From Roridomyces roridus (taxonomy: Eukaryota > Basidiomycota > Agaricomycetes > Agaricales > Mycenaceae), in the NCBI GenBank assembly GCA_029378245.1, contig JARKIF010000004.1:1240001-1304000 (forward strand): a stretch of DNA of 64,000 bases, in the 5' to 3' direction. Of this stretch, positions 9,799 through 20,343 are shown one piece after another. The notes beneath the pieces are model-generated. The model did no database searches, had not been told where the DNA came from, and was given only the letters and a program-made list of their open reading frames with translations. Numbering within the stretch: position 1 is the first letter of the stretch; every line of letters begins with the position of its first letter. The position numbers and the translations under genes were made by a program.

Positions 9799-9806
9799 TC
9801 CAAAAA
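9799..9806. repeat. Right copy of 8-bp direct repeat TCCAAAAA
   Basis: This is the partner of 6092-6099. It lies within the codons for P-P-F-F-G of the minus-strand VTT half-gene, at the point where homology to the intact paralogue stops. Confidence 0.5.
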
Positions 9807-10255
9807 ATGGTGGAATTGAAAGGACGATGAGGACGGCAATAGGAATAAGCCATCCGGCGCGCAAGCTACACATATTGTTGAGCAGACAGAAAAGAAGCAA
9901 CAATGCACCAACCCATGAAGCCAATTCGAGACGGGTTTGAGCGCGTTGATGATTTTGTCGTGAAAAGCCTCGATGAGGATTATAACCGCCACGACAACGA
10001 CCAGAACGAGAACGATTTCTGGGAAACGTTGAACAGTGTGAACCACAGTGGCTTGGAGAGCTCACTCAGCCACTCCTTCCGTGATTTAGCGGAGAACCAC
10101 TCTTTGACAGTGTTCTTTCGCGAGAGAATTTCTTGTTCACTGGGCGTTGGACTCGGTGTTCTTGAAATCTCGGGTTTGGGAGCAGTTTCATCGCTGGAGG
10201 CATAGACGGGCTTGGAATAATACGTGGGCTTTGGTGCTGCGAGGTGGGTAGACAT
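9799..10255 (-). pseudogene. VTT-domain gene, N-terminal half ('Y-N')
   Basis: ATG 10255 (minus strand) starts a VTT paralogue with the family's N-terminal SRTPSPTPSEQEIL. A membrane segment follows, then FHDKIINALKPVSNWL, an intron at about 9865-9915, and GWLIPIAVLIVLSIPPFFG. Homology ends at the direct repeat at 9799-9806. After that the frame continues into unrelated sequence. Together with 5473-6099 on the same strand it would make a complete gene in the correct order. Only 87 bp separate its ATG from the C-terminal VTT half at 10343 on the other strand, so its promoter is either very short or partly lost. Confidence 0.75.
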
Positions 10256-10342
10256 GGAGGAGGAGAGCAGGTCAATTTAGGTCGATGATGTCAGAGGGGG
10301 CGCATTTTTCTTTCGAGTCGGAGGCTTCTCCACACCGGGAAA

Positions 10343-11108
10343 CTTTTTGGAGCCGAGATCGTTTCCATGTTGGTTGGTGTGACTTGGCCGCTTGGCCAGG
10401 CGTTCGCAATTACTGCAGCAGGCACCCTGCTCGGGGAGATTGCTAATTATTTGTGAGTGCATAGTACATATTCCGAGTGAGTTGTTTGCTGATGCACGCG
10501 AATTGACAGCGTTTTCAAATATTGCTGCACGGCGCGTAGTGAGAAGATGGAAAAGACGCAGATTTCGTACGGCGTTTTGGCGCATGTCGTAAGGGAGGGA
10601 GGTTTCTGGGTCGTCCTGATCATCCGGTTTTCTGCACTTCCTTCACATTGTGAGTCGGCCGGTTTCATTTCAGACCGTGGATTGTGATTGTTGTAGTCGC
10701 GACTGCAGTGTTTTCAGCTGTGGGGATTTCATTCCTCGTATTCATCGCCGCGGCAGTCCTCTCACTGCCGAAACCGTTGGTGCCCGTCTACTTGGGCTAT
10801 GCTCTCAGGCCCGACGTGAACAGTACGTCCTCAGGCCCGTTGGTTGTCTATGAACTGGAAATATTTTTCAGGCTCGGCGAGCAAGAAGATAAATACAGTG
10901 GTGCTCATCATCTCCATTGGCGTCACATTAGCGGCGTACTACTGGTTGCGCAAGCAGCAGGAATTGGCCAAGCCTGTGGTTATATATGCCCGGCGTAAGG
11001 CCAGGCAAGAGAAACTTAGTATGTTTTGTTTCAAGTCATGGGTGCTGTGGCTGATATGAAATTGCAGTGAGGGAAGGACAATTCCCATCCACCGTGGAGA
11101 TAGTGTAG
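10343..11108 (+). pseudogene. VTT-domain gene, C-terminal half ('X-C')
   Basis: The frame opens at LFGAEIVSMLVGVTWPLG without an upstream start. It runs through AAGTLLGEIANY, ISYGVLAHVVREGG, RFSALPSHFVTAVFS and AAAVLSLPKPLVPVYLGYALRPD to a basic tail (YARRKARQEK) and TAG at 11106-11108, with several short introns. No damage is seen in the retained part. The first retained bases (ACTTTTTGGAGCCGAGATCG) are identical to those at the start of the other C-terminal half at 6099. Both halves therefore break at the same codon. The only upstream half in the same orientation is at 3709-4213. Confidence 0.75.
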
Positions 11109-11835
11109 AAACCCAGATTTCGAATGTACATTCTTCCTCTGTCGACGAACCTCTCCGCTGGACCGACCCCTGTGTCAAAAAAAAAATGAACTTGAGAATG
11201 TCAACGGAGGCCAAGTAGAGCTATTCCGAATCGAGGCGGAGTCAGAGTCTAAGGATTTATATCGCTCACATGGCTTCAACCTTCGCTGCTTCCGAGTCGA
11301 CCAGTCTTGACCGTATGGCGAAATCACTACATCTCGTTCATCATGTGGCTGACCCGCAGGCCAGGATCCCAGTTCTACACCGGAATTAATATGGAACAAT
11401 TCCGAGGAGGCGCATCTGCCTTCCCGCGAACGCCTTCCCATATCCAACGAAGTTGATTTCCTCAATGACGTAGTAGGTTGAACCCAAACACTGCCACAGA
11501 CGATGTTTTTCTTTCGGCCAGAGGATAAGTAAGGCGACTGAGTCTCTCTTTTCCTGTGCTTGTATATGGACTCCGCTTCATACTCACTGTCACTATCGCT
11601 GCTGTCGTGCTCATGGAGAGGTATCACGAGGATGGATCGCGTAATACAGGAGATCTGCGACGGATTAGGTACAGATACTCCTGGTGCATGGCTCATTCAT
11701 CGTATTGCCCGTCTTGAGATTTCCTCGAGTGAGCAATCTATTTCATGTTCACTTCAAGTTCACTTCCTCGCCAACTCGCATCAATTCGGACATAAATTTT
11801 GAACCTGCTATGTTTGTGCTACGTGGCGTCTTCCA
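11109..11835. other. Region between VTT half-gene and VTT remnant
   Basis: A 173-codon open frame on the minus strand (11175-11696) begins MSHAPGVSVPNPSQ and has a Ser/Asp-rich stretch (HDSSDSDSEYEAES). It has no recognised domain, no clear splice sites and unremarkable codon use, so it may be chance. Nothing else is seen here. Confidence 0.25.
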
Positions 11836-12284
11836 GCAGGCACCATGCTCGGTGAAATTGCCACATGTGACTATTGTACGTCCATCCCCAGTCCATTTTT
11901 ATCTGCCCACTCACGAACCATGTTTCAGCGTCTTCAAATCAGCTTTCATCAGGCTCGTAGAGAAGGTCGAGGCGACTGAGGTGACTGATATGGCCTACGC
12001 GACGTTCGTATGCGAAGGTGGCTTGACGATATGCCATGCCGTCACGTATAACAACGGCGGTCTTTGCGATGTGAACCTTTCTCTCTTCATTTGCCCCCGT
12101 GGGTTGAATATTCTGTGTAGTTCTGGGTGCAGCTATCGTATCGGTATCAAAACAACTGCCCGTAATGTACATCTGCACGGCGATGGATTCGGACGAGTCC
12201 AACTTGAACAACATACAGCGAGTTCTGCTGGGTGTCACGATTGTCTTCCACATAATCACTCTGATGTTCATGCTTCCGAAGTAG
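11836..12284 (+). pseudogene. Decayed VTT-domain gene fragment
   Basis: Pieces of the second half of a VTT gene remain in order: AGTMLGEIAT, an intron, FVFKSAFIRLVEKVEATEV, FVCEGGL, then in a different frame RYAMPSRITTAVFA. An intron-like gap follows, then AAIVSVSKQLPVMYICTAMDSD and a last hydrophobic segment. Compared with intact paralogues, the stretch between EGG and RY has lost 17 nucleotides, which shifts the frame. No N-terminal half, start codon or P-P-x-F-G motif is present. It is the oldest-looking member of the local series. Confidence 0.7.
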
Positions 12285-12523
12285 GCGACGATGAAGCCGG
12301 CAGTCGTGTAAGTACTATGCGAGAAGTACTATGTATGCGAGAAGAAGGGCGAGGTAGGGTAAGCTTCAAGTGGACGAATACTGGAGAGAAGAATAAGACA
12401 ATGAACATTTATTTATCTGCAAGTCGTTGTAATGCAGGGAATATAGAGCAAGCATACGGATTCAAACGGGGGTCGTCCATCGTTCAAGAAAGATCAAGTT
12501 ACAAGAAACGAGGCAAAAACGAG

Positions 12524-13966
12524 TCAAAGACGACCGATATCCTCGATCTTTCGAGACAGTGAGTAAGTGAATTCGCCGTATGAGTGAGCTCGTATCAATC
12601 TTGGATCAATGTTGCTGCCCAATCGTTCACATTCCGACTGGATGGACACTTGAAGCCCCTGAGAAAGCAAGCCGCGCAGATCTTCAAGCGCGCCGAGGAT
12701 CTTGGAGTCAACGTCCTCGTCCCGCATTTCTCCATCTTCACGCCCGTTTTCTGGGTCGAACGTGAGTTGGAACGACTTGAGCTTGGCTACTCCCTCCTTG
12801 TCATGCTGCGTCCTCGCGGCCAGCATCCGAACGAGCGGCGGGAAAGGGACGTGGAATTGGCACTCTGTGATGTTGAACGATTCGAGTGCAGGCATCAAGG
12901 TCAAGTCCTTGGCTATCGTTCCAAATAGGCGTTCGAAGGCATTGGTTTGGTTGCTGGGGCATATGAGAGTGAGTTCCCGGACACTTGTTAGCTCCTCCCG
13001 CACAACATCTAGGAATTTGAGCATTGTATCCCCGGCGACTCCATCCAGAGAGAGGCTGAGTTTCTGCAGCAAGCATTTCGACTCGGAGACGAGGTCCGCG
13101 AACATGTTCCAATCCCAGTTCATGGTCACAGTGATCGTCACGTCTGCAAGAGCGGGCAGAGTCATGTACTGAAAAAGCCGGCAGGACTCTTCCGGCCACA
13201 GCGAAACGGTGTGGAGACGTGGAAGCTGGACGGGGACGGAAGTGGTTCCGATTCGGATCGGGGTGTTGTGATGATACAACTCGTCGAGGATGGTGAGTTC
13301 CTCGAGATTGATTGTCTGCGACAGCAAGACTAGATACTCTTCGATGTTACAGACGAGGAGTTCGACCTTCGTCAGCTGCACGCAGGGCAGAATGTTTCTC
13401 CACTCCTTCAATGAGTGAGAGTGCAAAACCACTTCTCGAAGCTGGGGCGCGTCAAAGGATTGTAGGACAACGTGGGGCGAGTAAATTTGGAGTTTTCTGA
13501 GACGGGAGAACGCTCTGGGTAGATGAAGGAGCTCCTCTCGCATTTTCGTCTGGACGGAAAACGCCTCTAATCGTGCCCAATATCCAGACAAAATCTTGCA
13601 CAATTCCTCGGAACTCTGGGGGTCTTTGAACTCGACGTCGACATCCAAAGGAAGGCTTCCGCTGCGGGAGAGCCAAAGGGCAACCATTTTCACTAAATTA
13701 AGTATCATTGGGCCTGCATGGAGCTTGATTACAGGCAGGTACGCACCAGGCAGGTTTACCCAAGAACAAGTCCAGAGCCGACTAGTAGACAGGGCCACCT
13801 CTCGCCACGATCGACAGACCCATGTCAGGAGCATCGGATTCCTCTCGGTATCCACATATTGAGTGAATATCTCACCCATAATCTCGTTGGGAAGGCTGAG
13901 GACGGGGTACACGACGGATTGGAGATCTCGCGTCACGGCATCACGTTCAGTGCGGAGTGCCGCCAT
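12524..13966 (-). CDS. F-box protein with C-terminal leucine-rich region
   Basis: The frame ends at 12524. The first secure in-frame Met is at 13966. Upstream in the same frame lies a coiled-coil stretch (RARLAQIELQIDALGAQ) preceded by a good splice acceptor at about 14031. The true start may therefore be in a small upstream exon. The F-box core is VLSLPNEIMGEIFTQYV, followed by WVCRSWREVALSTSRLW. The remaining 400 residues or so are irregular leucine-rich repeats typical of fungal F-box proteins. It is expected to be a substrate adaptor of an SCF ubiquitin ligase. The frame stays open to 14518, but that part overlaps the MFS gene on the other strand and is not credible. Confidence 0.75.
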   Translation of the reverse strand: MAALRTERDAVTRDLQSVVYPVLSLPNEIMGEIFTQYVDTERNPMLLTWVCRSWREVALSTSRLWTCSWVNLPGAYLPVIKLHAGPMILNLVKMVALWLSRSGSLPLDVDVEFKDPQSSEELCKILSGYWARLEAFSVQTKMREELLHLPRAFSRLRKLQIYSPHVVLQSFDAPQLREVVLHSHSLKEWRNILPCVQLTKVELLVCNIEEYLVLLSQTINLEELTILDELYHHNTPIRIGTTSVPVQLPRLHTVSLWPEESCRLFQYMTLPALADVTITVTMNWDWNMFADLVSESKCLLQKLSLSLDGVAGDTMLKFLDVVREELTSVRELTLICPSNQTNAFERLFGTIAKDLTLMPALESFNITECQFHVPFPPLVRMLAARTQHDKEGVAKLKSFQLTFDPENGREDGEMRDEDVDSKILGALEDLRGLLSQGLQVSIQSECERLGSNIDPRLIRAHSYGEFTYSLSRKIEDIGRL

Positions 13967-14284
13967 TTGAGCTCCCAGAGCATCAATCTGAAGCTCAATT
14001 TGCGCGAGACGGGCGCGAAGCTGGTGGCCTGACACGATTGGGGAAGAAAAGAGATGATGATTGCCGACGGGATCATGATGCGCCCTTTGGACCCACGCAA
14101 CGATCACCTTGTTTTCTTCTCTTTCGCATTCTTCTGTCCATGTGGCTCTCCTGGTATAATTCCGTACTCCGCTCGCCAAATCTTGATGTCGAAGCCCGCC
14201 CGGTTGCTGAGCACTCTTATATTTGGTCGTGAGACAAGGAAGCGCACCATTGCCGCGTTGCAAGTACTGGACCCTCTCAGAACC

Positions 14285-16062
14285 ATGCCCTCCGCAACGG
14301 AAACTACCCCGCTCATTGAATCCTCGCATCCTCCGAGGCGTCTCTCTGGCACAACACTCATCTACCCGCTCGCACTTGTCTGCCGCGTCGCAACACTTCT
14401 TCCCACGACCACCACCTTCTTCATCCTCCAGCAGTTCATCTGTCGCCGATACTACCGTGACCACGATCCCGCCCGCATTCCGCCAGATGGACATATTCCC
14501 GACGCCATGTGTGCCCAACCAGCCGTCGAGGAGCGTTACGCGGCTTTCATCGCCCTCGTGGCTCTCATGGACGGCATTGGCTCGCTTGGAGGGTATGCAG
14601 CGCTCAGCTTCCTCGCTGCGCGATTTGGTCGGCGTGTTGCCATGGCTACTGTCATCACCGTCGGCCTTGGCGCAGATATCGCGCTCATAGCATCGACGAT
14701 GGTCGCGTCGTGGTTGGAAACTCCGCTCTTTGCCCTCTGGCTTGTCTGTGCCTCGTTTTCGCAGGCGACATTGGTTGCGTTTGTTGCAAATATATATCTG
14801 GTCGACCTCGTGCCCGAGGAAAGCAGGTTAGTCGCATGTAACGTGGACACGACGTGGGTTTATGTTTATTAGAACATCCGCCTTGAGCTCTATTGCCGGG
14901 TGGGGGGCGTTGGGTAAGTGCCTTGACTCGAGATTTTATTCAACTGAGGGCAATTCAGGGAGTGTTCTGTCCTTCAGCGTGGGTGGAACAATCACCACGC
15001 GGAGCGGTAATGTTCTTGTCGTTTATTCGATTGCTGGGATCCTTTGGCTTTCGGCATTGCTCTACGTGTGGCTCATACTCCCAGAATCATTCCCCAAAGC
15101 CAAGCGAGAACAGCTCCGTCTCGAACGTCTGCGGCCTCAACAAGCTCAGACTCGCCTCATGCGCTACATGCTTCGATTGAAACGTTTTCTCGCGCGCTTG
15201 GAACGGCCTCCAAGAGATCCGAATACAGGTCGTCGTAATTGGCGCTTGATTCTCTGCGCCGTGCATATGTTCTTTACTGGCCTTGGTAGCGGATACGCGC
15301 TCCCCGCTCTCATAACTATCATCACCTCCTTATATCGCTACACCCCGGAAGAGGTTGGTTGGGTTTTTCAATTCCCGAATACCATCTAAAGATCACTTAG
15401 ACAGGTTACACTCTGACGGCACTCAGCGCGACGAATATGCTGATGCTTGCCATGGTTATTCCTGCACTCGTCCGTGTCCTACGTCCAATATACCTGCGGC
15501 GCTCGAACAATCCGGAGAAAACCACGGATCGTCTGGATGTTCACCTGGCCTTTGTCTCGTGGGTCGTCGAGGCGACTGCGTATATAATCTTTCCATTCAT
15601 GCACACGCGGGCTTCTCAATTTGCCGGTGCGTAGATCATTTGTCTTTGATTTCAGCCTCGTATCTGAGAGGTGTGCACAACACAAGCTGTCGTGTTGATT
15701 GGTTGTGGTCCGGGATATGGACCTGCCATACGCAGTTTGGTCGCTGCCTCGGTTGAACCTCTGAAACAAGGTGCGTAACTTGATCTGTTTCGCTTCGCGA
15801 TCGAACCTTTCGCGCAGGAGAGACGCTCGGGATGATAGAAATGATGTGGGGAGCTGGCCTCTTCCTCTCGCCCATTGTCATGGGCAGCATCCTCTCTGCG
15901 ACCATCTCCTCCGTGCCCCAGACGATATTCTATGTTCAAGCGGTGTGTCCCTTCAAAGGATATCCCGATGATTTTTTGAACCATCTTGCACAGGCTATTG
16001 TGATTTCTGCAGCGGGGATTTTGCTATTCGTGCGAGACGTCGATAGATATCGCGAAGCATAG
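14285..16062 (+). CDS. MFS transporter (12-TM type)
   Basis: ATG 14285 begins a short cytosolic tail (TETTPLIESS, a common start in this group), then a first membrane segment. A loop and the signature GGYAALSFLAARFGRRVAM between TM2 and TM3 follow. Further exons encode hydrophobic segments and a central cytosolic loop rich in Arg and Leu (residues about 240-300). The last exon ends FVRDVDRYREA at TAG 16060-16062. About seven exons are separated by 45-60 bp introns. The closest general resemblance is to the proton-coupled solute porters (tetracycline/folate-like). The substrate cannot be told. It lies head-to-head with the F-box gene. Confidence 0.8.
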
Positions 16063-16118
16063 AAATTTGTATGTAGTACATGATTGCATTTTCCGCTCAC
16101 TGGTTGAATTATCTAACC

Positions 16119-17231
16119 TCAAAATGCACTCGGTGTCAATCCGCCATCGACGACGATAATCTAATCCTCGTCAACTATGCGTGTACATAGATGAATACTC
16201 ATACCTTGTTCGTCAAATACGCGTTGGTCACCAACATCTCTACAACACTTGCAACTTCATGCGAGCGTCCCAGACGGCCGATGGGAATTAGTTTCTATTG
16301 GAAAAGTTGGCCCAGAAAGAGAAACGAGAATTCAACGCACCCTCACTGCATCGGCTGTGTCCCCCATCATCTTCGTGTCTGAATGCACAGTTCAACTCGA
16401 ATAAATACTGGACGATGGCACCCTTACCTTCAATGAGAGCAGGGGCGACCGCGTTGCATGTCTGAAGGTTCGATCAGCAAATTCAGTGCGAGTTATCAGA
16501 CCAGAACTCACAACTCCGTCTTTGGCATAACGTGCAGCCAACCAGTGGACTAGTCCGTGCATAGCTGACTTGGAGGAAGCGTAGTGCGGGCCGACGACTC
16601 CGCCGGTGCCTGCTGCCACGCTGCAATTTAATTCTAAGCACTCAACAAGGGCAGTCGGTGTTGATAGTATACCTCGAACAAAATACGACGCGGCCATATT
16701 TCTGTGCGACCATGTGGGGGACACACAGCTGGGTTAGCTTTAAATCGGATAAGTGAATGAATCAGCTAGTAAGGTTTAGGTGGGCAACGCACCAAAAAGC
16801 TCGAACCCGTGTTAACTTTCCAAGTCAACTCGAAATCCTCAAGCGATACGGTCTCAATGTCCCCCTGCGGCCCCACCTTGGGCCCACTCATCCCAGCGTT
16901 ATTAAACAGAATATCGGGATGTCCGAGGGCATCGACGACAGAGGCGTACAATGCCCGCACTTGATCGTAATCGCCCATGTCCGCCTGGAACGCCTGGGCG
17001 CGGATGCCGCCAGGGAGCTGAATGAGCTCGGTGACGAGTGCTTCGGCGGTATCGCGGGCACTGCTATAGTGTACGGCAATGGAGCAGCCGAGCTTGGCTA
17101 GAGCGATCGCGGTGGCTTTACCGATCCCTCCACTACAGAATTACGTCGGGTTGGTTGCATCCATAGATAACGCGAACAACATACGAGGCGCCTGTAATGA
17201 GGGCCAGTTTTCCTTGCAGAGATGCGGCCAT
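16119..17231 (-). CDS. Short-chain dehydrogenase/reductase (3-oxoacyl-ACP reductase-like)
   Basis: ATG 17231 gives MAASLQGKLALITGAS, interrupted by a 50-bp intron, then GGIGKATAIALAKLG. Together these form the T-G-x3-G-x-G cofactor site of classical SDRs. Further motifs are LFNNAGMSG (NNAG), a Ser-containing strand VAAGTGGVVG, and HYASSKSAMHG, which supplies the catalytic Tyr-x3-Lys. The last exon encodes VVDGGLTPSAF, the usual SDR end, with TGA at 16119-16121. The enzyme is an NAD(P)-dependent oxidoreductase of unknown substrate. Five or more short introns are present. The 57 bp between its stop and the MFS stop mean the two genes converge. Confidence 0.85.
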
Positions 17232-17313
17232 GGGTGAGAGAGAACAAGGGTGTGGGACATTTGACTACGTCGGTACGGGCCGGCCTTCCGATCAGAAAGA
17301 TAAGATTACGATT

Positions 17314-19612
17314 TTACTGCTGCCCGATCTTCAGGTTGGTTTCGTAAAACGCGAGCTCTCTTTCCAACGCGTCAATCATCGTCTCTTCCTTCCTCCATCC
17401 GTGGCCTTCTCCAGGATAAAGCTTATACTCCACCACTCCTCCCCGCCGTTTGATGCTCTCGAAGATAGCTGCCAAGCATCGTCAGCATCGCTGGAAATTG
17501 AGAGATAAAAGTGTACCTTCAGCCTGTTCCTTGGGCACAACCCTGTCCATATCGCCTTGCAGTATCTGTGAGCGTCAATTAGCGAGATACACCGAGTCAA
17601 AACAAAAACCAACCAAAAGCGGAGAAACAATACTATCCGCATGCGTAACCGGCGACCTTGCCTTGTACACCTCCGGAATCTCCTTACTCGTCCCACCCAA
17701 CAGCCGATGCCCATAACCCGACTCGAATTTATGCGTATCATCCATGAGAAGCCGTAAATCAGAGATCCCGTACCCGGAGGTGGCCGCGGCAAAGGTCGTG
17801 AGGTCCGAGCCCATGCTCACGGCTCCTAGAGCGGTGAGCCCACCCGAAGACGTGCCCCGGATGACGATCCGCGCCGGGTCAATGAGGTTGTACGGCTCCT
17901 GCGAGAGAATCTTGGCTGCTTGGATGCAATCTTCGACGTCGACTACACCCCATTGGCCGGCGAGACGTTCAATGTATTTTCCTGAGAGCGAATTAGTGGA
18001 ATTCCGAAAAGAAAGAAGATGGCTCACTTCCGTATCCAGAAGAACCACCGTAATTGACATTCAACCATCCCCATCCACGCGAAGTATAATACTGCGTCAT
18101 CATGTCCAAAGCATGTGTCACAAAGGCAGTAGGGCCTCCATGTGCATAGACCATACAAGGAGGCCGCTCGCCAGGGATACTCGTCCCAGCATAGTCCGGA
18201 TTCGTGGGTGGATAATACAAAATATGCACCGGATGGCCGTCGTCACCTGCTTTGAGCGTCATAGCCTGAGCAACAGAAATCAAACCAGCAGGAAAGCCAG
18301 GATCCGCAGCCGACGGCGTCGAAATCAAGGAAAACTCTGCAGAAGATCCCGAACGGAGGGTGCAAACAGCGACTTCTGGAGCGGCGTCGACGCGTTCGCC
18401 AATAAAGACGACTTTGTCTGGGCCGGCGGAGCGCATGTTCTGGATGCCGACGTATGGGTTGTTATCCAATGGGGTGCGGGCTCCGGTGGCTAGGTCGACG
18501 ATGTAAAGGACTGCACGACCGCCCTCGAATCCCGAGAATAGCGCCCTCTTTCCCTGTTCGATGATAGCGTAGGGCGAACGACCCAGCACCCATGCTGGTT
18601 CGCCAAAGTCTTGCTCAAGTGGCTCAGAGAATATGGGACTGGCGTTCTTCGAGTCGTATTTCCATGGGTTCTGGTAGCCAGATTCGTCGCAAGTGAAGAT
18701 CAGAGTTTCGTTTGTCGCCCAGGCGGGGTAGGATATGCTTTTTGTCTTTTTCTCGCCAGCGATGTGAGTGGGTGTACCAATTTCAACCGTATCTGCGTTG
18801 AAATTGGCGACGTATAGTTCGGAGCCTTCCCTGTTTAATCGTGAGCTAGAAATAATCGACGGGGCGTCCCGTACCATGGCATGTCGGGAAGATACCACTG
18901 CTGCCACGCGATACGACTACCATCGGGAGAAAAAATTGGTGCTGCATAGAAGTCGGCGCCAGATACGAGGGGCACAACGGATTGAGCCTTTGTGTTGATG
19001 ATACAGAGCGTGTTGACGACGCTGGTCGGCGAAGAGCTGTCGGAGTGGTCTTCGAGGACAGATACGAGCAAGTGCGGGTGCGTTGGGTGCACATCAAAGT
19101 TGGCGTAGCGAAGCACTTTGCTTTCTGCATACTTTTAGTTGGTAGAGGTCTCGAAGAAAAAGTCACTCGCCTGGTGTGACTGGACGGGGTTCGCTACCCT
19201 CCTTCACATCAACAGAGTAGACCCGGCCGTCAGAAAAGTTGGAAAAGTATGCGCAGCCTGAGTGGACTATCGCCGGTGCACCGCCGTACTCCATTACGCC
19301 TGAACGAGCATTGTAGGCTTTGCCAACGAGATCGCGACCGGTGCGTGAATCGACGAGAACGCAGCGACCTGCTTCCGAGGGTCTTGGGTGCGTTGGTTTG
19401 AGGTCGATCTCGGGAAAGAGTAGCTCACCGACTCTCGACGTGGTAGATGGCCGCCGTAGCCGCGTCGACGAGGACATCGGTGAGTTTGACGGACTGCAGA
19501 GCACACTGAATTTGGTGGGAAATGGCTGGATTGAAAGACCTACATCCTGGGTTATCTTGTGGGCGGTGATTGGAGATTTCCAAGTGCCATAAGGAGCGGT
19601 GCTCGTGGACAT
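17314..19612 (-). CDS. S9-family serine peptidase (prolyl oligopeptidase / acylaminoacyl-peptidase type)
   Basis: From ATG 19612 the exons encode an N-terminal beta-propeller-like region (APYGTWKSPITAHKI, YANFDVHP, IFSPDGSRIAWQQW). An alpha/beta-hydrolase domain follows with PPCMVYAHGGPTAF, the nucleophile motif GTSSGG (Ser), QGDMDRVVP (Asp) and GEGHGW (His). These complete the Ser-Asp-His triad. TAA is at 17314-17316. One intron (19125-19170) uses a GC donor. No signal peptide is seen, so a cytosolic exopeptidase is likely. An upstream in-frame ATG at 19675 would add 21 residues rich in Arg, Ser and Thr and could act as a mitochondrial presequence. Confidence 0.88.
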
Positions 19613-20343
19613 GGTGCGGCGAGTCAAAGTGGTCAAGACAAAACGCAGGGATGATGACCGCGTCACTGAAAGCATCAGTGGATATCGGAGATTACCGCGC
19701 CGAGCGACCCGCTCACTCGGCCATCACACCAGTTACAGCTCAGAACTTGCTCAAAACCTGTGAACTTGAATCGTCTCATTGGACCCTCAGATTGGCCTCA
19801 GACTCAGAGTTGAAGCTACGGTGACCGTCGGCCTACGTTTTCCGATGTTTCGCACGGCTCAGGTCCACTGGCCAGACTCTAACGTCCTTTTGGGAAGACA
19901 TCCAAGTTGCAAATGCGTGCAAGTCGACCCACGGGAGAAAGTCATACCCCAAGTGACTCTCATTGTCAAGACCTCAAGTTCCGCCGCGGCCGCAGCCCGC
20001 GAATCGATGCTTCTTCCGTCCTTGGCGACGCGTCAGGCACAGCCGACACGTACTGCGGGCGCCGGTACTGCACGGGGACATCTCTCTTCAGTCATGTCTG
20101 AAAGCAAGGAGCTCGAGAGAGCTGGGCGAGTTGGGGCCACTGAACGCTGGTGGCCGGTCGCATGGTCGTGGTTTGAAATGAAAAGGAAAAGGGAAAAAAA
20201 ACGGGTGACAAGTATCATACGATCAGACAAATTCTCGCTTGCCTCTCTAAAACTTGTGACTCTGAGCATGACGACCTGGACGACCACGACTCTTGCTCTC
20301 TGCACTGGTATGCAGCCTTGACGAATCTCAACTTCGCCCAACC
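19613..20343. other. Divergent intergenic region
   Basis: These 731 bp lie between the S9 peptidase and the membrane-protein gene, which are transcribed away from each other. Open frames here overlap in both strands without splice signals or domain similarity. No gene is supported. Confidence 0.35.

Noticed and set aside
14033..14518. Upstream extension of the F-box frame by about 180 codons
   Set aside because: It overlaps the start of the MFS gene on the other strand, has no domain similarity, and a splice acceptor at about 14031 explains why the frame is open.
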